Source of the DNA: Hordeum vulgare subsp. vulgare
Taxonomy: Eukaryota; Streptophyta; Magnoliopsida; Poales; Poaceae
Length of the DNA: 64,000 nucleotides
Assembly: GCF_904849725.1 (NCBI RefSeq)
Contig: NC_058518.1
Location: 215,524,741 to 215,588,740, forward strand
Direction: 5' to 3'
Shown here: piece by piece, positions 58,796 to 64,000 of the stretch
Layout of the letters: every line of letters begins with the position of its first letter
Position numbering within the stretch: the stretch's first letter is position 1
Notes under the pieces: model-generated
Told to the model about the DNA's origin: nothing
Databases searched by the model: none
The model's input: only the letters and a program-made list of their open reading frames with translations
Program-made: the position numbers and the translations under genes

Positions 58796-59350
58796 GCCGT
58801 ATACAGCCTTGGCTCGTTATTACGTGAGACTGTCATGGTAGGAGTGTATATGGGAGGTCGCGAGCATGCTTTGGCCTTGCGAGTGTCCCTACCCCCGAGG
58901 CATAGGCACCTGATTCTGGAAGTCATTGGTGGACTGTGTTAATTGCCTCCGTCTATACAAAGCGCGGAGCATAGGTCTTCCACTAGGCGTGGGGTGGACC
59001 CCTTCCGTGTCCTCGGGGGTCCCTTGGCGTATACAGCCTCGGCTCGTTACTACGTGAGAGTGTCACAAGATGAAGTAGGTAACGAAAGGATTGATGGACG
59101 ATGCAGAGGTGATGCGAGTTGGTGCAGGTCCCGTGGGATTGTAGGGTGAACGCGAAGGTGCTCCGACTCCACGATTTTCCCTCCTTCTCCTGAGGCTGGC
59201 TGAGGGCTTTTCTACTGCGCCACGTCGGCAGGTCCCAGTCCTGCACATTTTCCTGCCGTCATGAGTCACCTCATGTGGCAAGGCCCCAACACCCCCTGAT
59301 ACCGACCGAATGTGCGTGGATGGCACCAGGGTGGTCAAGTGGCTTTGTGA
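58796..59350. other. Internal region of B, right of C, with second duplicated unit
   Basis: 58796-58920 completes the unit broken by C (GTATACAGCC, TTGGCTCGTTATTACGTGAG). A second unit starts at 58921 and repeats ATTGGTGGACTG, GCGCGGAGCATAGG and GTATACAGCCTCGGCTCGTT (59031-59050). No coding support. Confidence 0.65.
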
Positions 59351-59357
59351 CCGGTAA

Positions 59358-59590
59358 GGCTCCTGAGGCATGATGCTCAGGAGCCCCCTTTGATGTTCGA
59401 GCGACTCTGTGTCACCGAAACCCGGTCCAGCACATTTCCCAGCCGACGTTGCTTGCGACCGAATGAACGATCTCAGCTATGGGGTCAGGCCCTGCCACCC
59501 CTGATAACGACCGAATGTCCGTGGATGATATCAAGGGTGGCAGGTGGCCTTATGACCGGTAAGGCTCCTCAGGCTCGATGCTCAGGATCC
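59358..59590. repeat. Two hairpin repeats (right of C) in element B
   Basis: GGCTCCTGAG with CTCAGGAGCC at 59358-59385 (perfect arms) and GGCTCCTCAG with CTCAGGATCC at 59563-59590 (mutated). Each is followed by CCCCCTTTGA-type sequence and a CGAGCGA/CAAGCGG word. Confidence 0.85.
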
Positions 59591-59599
59591 CCCCTTTGA

Positions 59600-61218
59600 C
59601 GCTCAAGCGGCCCCCATTTCATCATGTTGATTGTTGCCCTAGGGAGCCACGGGGCCTCCCCAGTTCCCGCGACGGGGCTACTCGCACCAGTCGGAACCCC
59701 CGAGCGGGGGCGGGGGGAGGTAGATCGCCCAAAGATGCAAGCAAGGCAAGGTGTCAGATCGCTGAGTGGATGGCAGAGAAGTTATGGAAGCATGCGTAAA
59801 TGATATGATGTGCCAAGGCAAGCCCTGGACAACTTCATGCGTCCAGCAAGCACCCCCCTAGAGCAGTGAACCAAAAAATTACCTTGCATAGCTTGTTTGC
59901 GCCTGAGGGGCGCCTCGTGAGGCCCGGCCCTTGGCGACCACACCAGCTCCGTAGTCGCCTCGGGTGACCCGTGCCACTTGTGTCTCGTTTCTTTCTCTGA
60001 CTCGTCCTCCTGAGGCTAGGGATCAGTTCCTCTACAATTCCTCCACAGGAGCGACAGCTGGCGTCATGCCCCACGGCTTGGGGGCGCCTCCCTGCCCGCG
60101 CCTCTTGGGCCCAGTGCTCCGTCGTCAGGAGCCCTAGGATGCGGCTCAAGGGGGACCCCCAGGGCATTTCTTACTCCTCGGGAGGGCAAGCGTCTGGGGT
60201 CGACGCGTGAGTCTCTTCCTCGTCAGGAGGGTCAAGTGGCGTTGCATAATATGGTACGTAAGGCTCCGCTTAGGCGTTCGATCGACCTCCAAAGCCGTTC
60301 AACAGCACGATGGTGGCGATCCCTCTCGGTGGTGGGGGGAGGTCCCCCGGTCGTGTTGCTTGGTGTTCTTCCTGCAGTGGTCCTCCGCACGAAGTCGCCT
60401 ATTTCTATTGCCACCGTTGGGTGGCCCTGGCATTGCTCGGTGTAGACTCCTCCATTGGAACCCTGGTGTGTCTCCATCGCTGTGGTTCGCCCGCGCCCGC
60501 GCCTCCACCACCCACTGATGGCTGCGCCTGAGGGAGCGCTCCTGCCTGGCCGCCCTGGGTTGTCGGGGGCCGACCTGGTCTTGGTGATGCGCGGCGGTGT
60601 GTGCATCGAACGTCCTACCATTCAAATCGCGACGCTAGTGGTTGCCGGCACGTTGCGCCTCAAGGCCGGCCGCCGAAATCTGCAGGAGGAGGAGGGAAGC
60701 ATGCAACGCGTCTTTCTCGGCTCCGTCTAGCATCGGAGGGGCCCCGTCGCTTGCAGGCCCGAGGGCTGACACGGGGTGCGAGCCCCCGGTGCCTTGTGTG
60801 TGCGGCCCTGAAGAAGAGTGGGGTCGGATGGCCTTCTGGGCGATGGCGATCAGCTCCATGATGTGGTCCGCCCAAGCGTCGAAGCCCCCTTGCATTGGTC
60901 ACTGGTGGAACATCTCTCTCGCTATCTGCAGCGCGTTGTGCATGCCGAGGTCCCCCAGGTTGATGCAACGCATCGTAGGTGGTGGGGTGCCTCCCAAACT
61001 CCTTGCGCGTCGGCGGCGCTGATGGTTGCGGCGGTGGAGAAGATGTTGACGATCCGGTACGAGCCGCCTGGTACCATAATGTCGGTACACGTGCTTCCGC
61101 CCGCTGCGGTATGACGGTTGGAAGCCAGCTCGACGAGGCTTGAAGAAGCTTGTTAGGCGCCGGCAATCGGAGCCACGGGGCTTAGGGAAGATGAAGCTCG
61201 GAGAAGACCTTGACACGC
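59600..61218 (-). pseudogene. Eroded leader/gag-like region of element B
   Basis: Very GC-rich, with long overlapping frames on both strands that come from base composition. The best sense candidate on the reverse strand is 60895-60635 (MQGGFDAWADHIMELIAIAQ, then HASLLLLQISAAGLEAQRAG) continuing as Arg/His-rich sequence to 60300. Position next to the primer site fits the N-terminal part of a Tat gag, but no capsid motif or zinc knuckle is visible, so the call is by place only. Confidence 0.35.
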
Positions 61219-61236
61219 CCCCTACCTAGCGCGCCA
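61219..61236 (-). other. Primer binding site of element B
   Basis: Reverse strand TGGCGCGCTAGGTAGGGG, two bases inside the LTR, opening with TGG as required to pair with a tRNA CCA end. Same type as in M; the tRNA was not identified. Confidence 0.65.
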
Positions 61237-61238
61237 AA

Positions 61239-62119
61239 TGTCGGATTTCGGGCTCTGCAAAACCCTTAAGATTCAAACTCATGGGCGTGTACAAAGATCT
61301 CTCCCAGGCTCACCTCCCCTAGATCGCTACTTACTGTGGATGGCAAAGAACTCACTCGATGGTGAGGAAGACAGAGAACATGGCAGTTTACCCAGGTTCA
61401 GGCCGCTGGGAAGCGTAATACCCTACTCCAGCTTTGGTGGATTGACTCTCGTGGAGGTTGGTGGATGAACTAGTAAAGTTTTCGTGGGCCTCCAAAGGCT
61501 AGAGGCCTTTGTGTGGCATGGGTATGTGGACGAATGAATCTCCCCGGGTGGATCAGATCTGCCCCTTGGGCGAAGTAACTTATCCACTATATATAGTGGC
61601 GGCCCCAGTGCTCTTTCCTTATCACAAGGGCGGGAAGGGATCCCACAATGTCCAATCTTTGGAAGGGAACAGGGGAACATGCTCCCCTGCCCCAAAGGTG
61701 GTCTTCACCTACAAAAGTGGTTGTCGGCGCAGCAGGGACGGGTCCAGGGCTCACGTGTGTCCTGTCGGCGGGCGTCAATGGCGTTGTTGCACGAGAACGG
61801 AAACCTTTGGGAGATGCCTTCGGCACCCGCGTACGTACTTACCTCCTTTACACGAAAGGGGAAACTGCGCCATCCTAGAATCCGCTGCTCGCATGTCCTT
61901 TCTCCGCGTCATCCTTGGCTCCTGAGGCGGGGTCTTGCCTCGGAATCTCTGCCGCTCTGGAGGGGCCCTGAGGAGGCCCCCTGCGGGTCTTGAAGTTGTT
62001 CCTCCTCGCGAGGGCCTTGCCTTGAGTAGTGCCGGGCCCGTTGGTTTTGGTCGATGAAGTGGGCCAGCCCTCAGCCGCACGCAGGCAGGTCTGGATAGCC
62101 CCATTCCCAAATGCCGACA
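61239..62119 (-). repeat. 5' LTR of element B (right copy)
   Basis: Forward strand TGTCGGATTTCGGG to AATGCCGACA, 881 bases. Aligns throughout with 47273-48148. Copia element A resumes at 62120. Confidence 0.85.
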
Positions 62120-63264
62120 CTAATGATAGTGATCATGAAGCTTCAGGATCAAGTTACTACAAACCTCGTAGGTCGACAAGGTCACGTACTGCTTGAGAGT
62201 GGTACGACAACCCTGTGTTGGAGGTCATGTTGTTGAACAACAATGAACCTACGAGCTATGAAGAAGCGATGGTGGGCCCAGATTCCGACAAATGGCTGGA
62301 GGCCATGAAATCCAAGAGAGGATCCATCTATGAAAACAAAATGTGGACTTTGGAAGAACTACTTGATGGTCGTAAGACTATTAAGTACAGATGGATCTTT
62401 AAAAGGAAGAGAGACGATGATGGTGAAAAGTCACCATTAAGAGCTCGACTTGTCGCAAAGATGTTCCCCACAAGTTCAAAGAGTTGACTATGATGAGACT
62501 TCCTCACTCGTAGTGATGCTAAAAGTCTATTGGAATTATGTTAGCAGTTGATGCATTATTAATGAAATATTGCAGATAGGATGTCAAAACATCGTTTCCT
62601 CAACGGTTTCCTTGAGGAAAGCTTGTATGTAATACAACCAGAAGATTTTGTCAATCCCAAGGATGCTAACAAGTATGCAAGGTCAAGTGATCCTTCTATG
62701 GACTGGAGCAAGCATCTCGGAGTTGGAATATACGCTTTAATGAGATGATCAAAGTTTTTGGGTTTATACAAGGTTTGTGAGAAACTTGTATTTCCAAAGA
62801 AGTGAGTGGGAGCACTATAGAATTTCTAATGAGTATATGTGGTTGACATATTGTTGATCGGAAATAATGTTGAATTTCTGGAAAGCATAAAGGGTTATTT
62901 GAAAGGAGTTTTTCAAAGGAAACCCTCGATTAAGCTACTTGAACATTGAGCTTCAAGATCTATGGAGATAGATCGAAGCGCTTAATAGAACTTTCAACAA
63001 AAATGCATGCCTTGACAAGTTTTTTGAAGGATTTCAAAATAGATCAGCAAAGAAGGAGTTCTTGGTTGTGTTGTAAGGTTTGAATTTGGGTAAGACTCAA
63101 AGTCCGACCATGGTAGAAGAAAGAGAAACGACGAAGGTCGCCCCCTATGCCTTAGCCCTAGGCTCTAAAGTATTCCATGTTGTGTACCGCACCTGATGTG
63201 TGCCTTGCCATGAGTCTCTCAAGGGGTACAAAGAGTGATCCAGGATTGAATCACTGAACAATGG
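62120..63264 (+). pseudogene. pol: RT and RNase H remnant of element A
   Basis: Reads NNNEPTSYEEAMVGPDSDKW, MWTLEELLDGRKTIKYRWIF and RARLVAK at 62235-62455, then frameshifts. LYVIQPEDFV lies near 62622 and YGLEQASRSWN-type sequence near 62698. The catalytic box at 62836-62847 reads Tyr-Val-Val-Asp in the family frame, as in E. A longer spacer than in E is kept at 62895-63050. It breaks off at about 63264 inside the RNase H region. Confidence 0.78.
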
Positions 63265-64000
63265 TCATTGATCGAGCAATGCGGGAGAATCCTTCCACGA
63301 ACTTGCGGTGGTATCCCGCGAGTCCGAGGAATATTATGACTTCCTTTACATCGATTGGCAACTCCGAGTTGGTTACTGTGGTAATCTTGGAAGGATCGAA
63401 CCACATTACTGTGGCTTAAGGACGATGAGATCTGCTATGAAGCTTATCCCGTTGATGTTGACCCAGACTCCTCTACAGCCAAGGTTGGTCCTTAGCACTG
63501 CTCCCGGGGTTTGTACTACCATTTGCCCATTAAGGAGGGTAGGCTTCAAACCACATTTTTCAGCAAACTTTTGGGTGAAAAAATAATGCAAAGCACCACA
63601 ATCAAACAATAATGTTGTCGGGGTGGAGTTGACGAGGAACGTACCTAGAATGCAGTCAGGGTCCTCGTGGGCTTCCTCTGCGGAGATGTGATTCACGCAT
63701 CCCCTGCTACGGTACTGTTGGTTGCGGGGAGCTTGGTTCCTGCTTGGGGCTCCATGACCTTGTCCTTGATTAGGCGCATTGGGGCTTGGTGCATCGGGCT
63801 TCTTGTTGGGGCACTGCCTGGAGTAGTGCCCAGTCTGACCACATCCAAAGCATGTAACCTGCCCTAGGATGTTGCCCTTGACTCCATTGTTGTTGGGCGG
63901 ATTGATCGCTGGTTTGGGGTTGGCTTGCTGCTGGGGCTGGTAGTTCTGGCGGAATGTTGGTGCCTTATACTGCTGTTGCTGATAGCTGGGTCTTGCGAGG
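63265..64000 (-). mobile_element. Chromodomain-Gypsy copy N, internally deleted
   Basis: Reverse strand. 63265-63404 matches the RT end of K (27390-27520); then it jumps to the protease/gag part (63407-64000, matching K 28430-29003), so about 900 bases of RT are missing. The protease block reads TTLLFDCGALHYFFTQKF. The zinc knuckle CFGCGQTGHYSRQC at about 63811-63852 is intact, unlike in K. The copy continues past the window. It abuts Copia element A on its left. Confidence 0.82.

Larger units (their letters stand above)
47273..62119 (-). mobile_element. Tat-like Gypsy element B, non-autonomous, split by C
   Basis: LTRs at 47273-48148 and 61239-62119. The primer site lies inside the right LTR and GGGCCCGAGGGCTAC lies inside the left LTR (reverse strand), so the element reads right to left. 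GGGCTAC before a TGTCGG opening is typical of Tat/RIRE2-like Gypsy elements. Without element C the element is about 6.7 kb. No RT, RNase H or integrase is seen. It carries an antisense reading frame near the 3' LTR. Confidence 0.78.
41958..63264 (+). mobile_element. Copia retrotransposon A (Angela/BARE-like), split by B and 3'-truncated
   Basis: 5' LTR, leader, decayed gag, protease and integrase run to 47272; RT and RNase H resume at 62120 after element B and stop at 63264, where an unrelated Gypsy copy (N) begins. The join across B is continuous with sister copy E (compare 2310-2340). Short words CTGAT and CTAAT on the two sides of B fit its target duplication. There is no 3' LTR in the window. 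Confidence 0.85.

Noticed and set aside
59600..61218. Many long frames on both strands (up to 168 codons)
   Set aside because: They overlap each other in this GC-rich stretch and show Arg/Pro-rich composition without motifs; openness comes from base composition.
1..64000. A bacterial-type defence, toxin or metabolic gene system
   Set aside because: No operon-like layout, ribosome sites or matching domains; all recognisable coding belongs to plant LTR retrotransposons.
1..64000. A host single-copy gene
   Set aside because: No exon series with plant protein motifs was seen; the only splice-like pair is at the antisense frame of B.

Overview
This window looks like intergenic DNA from a large-genome grass, most likely the wheat/barley tribe (Triticeae). 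The lineage call rests on Copia LTRs opening TGTTGGAAATATGCC of the Angela/BARE/WIS kind, on Athila-type LTRs opening TGATACGTCTCC with a tRNA-Asp-like primer site, and on a nearly complete cover of LTR retrotransposons. I found no host gene, tRNA or rRNA gene, CRISPR array or bacterial-type system. Almost every open frame is either a decayed gag/pol segment or a shadow of one.

Layout from left to right. 1-1968: end of an unclassified LTR-like element (X) sitting in Copia element E (1969-5452, 3' half). E sits in Copia element F (5453-10584, gag to 3' LTR), and F cuts a reverse-strand unknown protein gene G (10585-12190). 13151-19135: reverse-strand Copia-type gag element H, with a solo LTR (O, 14765-16344) inside its gag. 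19147-23486: Copia element I (5' LTR, primer site, gag, start of protease). 23487-25066: 5'-truncated Athila-type LTR J. 25067-29003: reverse-strand chromodomain Gypsy element K. 29003-34401: forward Athila element L (RNase H end, integrase, 3' LTR). 34402-35377 and 41638-41957: LTR of a Tat-like element M, split by the pol-less Athila-type element D (35378-41637). 41958-63264: Copia element A, split by the Tat-like element B (47273-62119), itself split by the Athila-type gag-protease element C (50701-58795). 63265-64000: a second, internally deleted copy (N) of the K family.

The elements work, or once worked, by copying themselves through RNA. Several here (B, C, D and probably H) show no reverse transcriptase or integrase and must have been moved by enzymes from other copies. 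LTR divergence agrees with the nesting: C, the innermost, has about 6% difference over the first half-kilobase of its LTRs, while B, which holds C, has about 11% over its first 260 bases (hand counts). The most notable signals are a 493-base perfectly identical tract inside C's otherwise diverged LTRs, a reverse-transcriptase active-site change shared by Copia copies E and A, an open coiled-coil reading frame antisense to element B, repeated hairpins in B, and a repeat motif shared by the non-coding 3' halves of C and D. Element family names are by lineage only, since no database could be searched.
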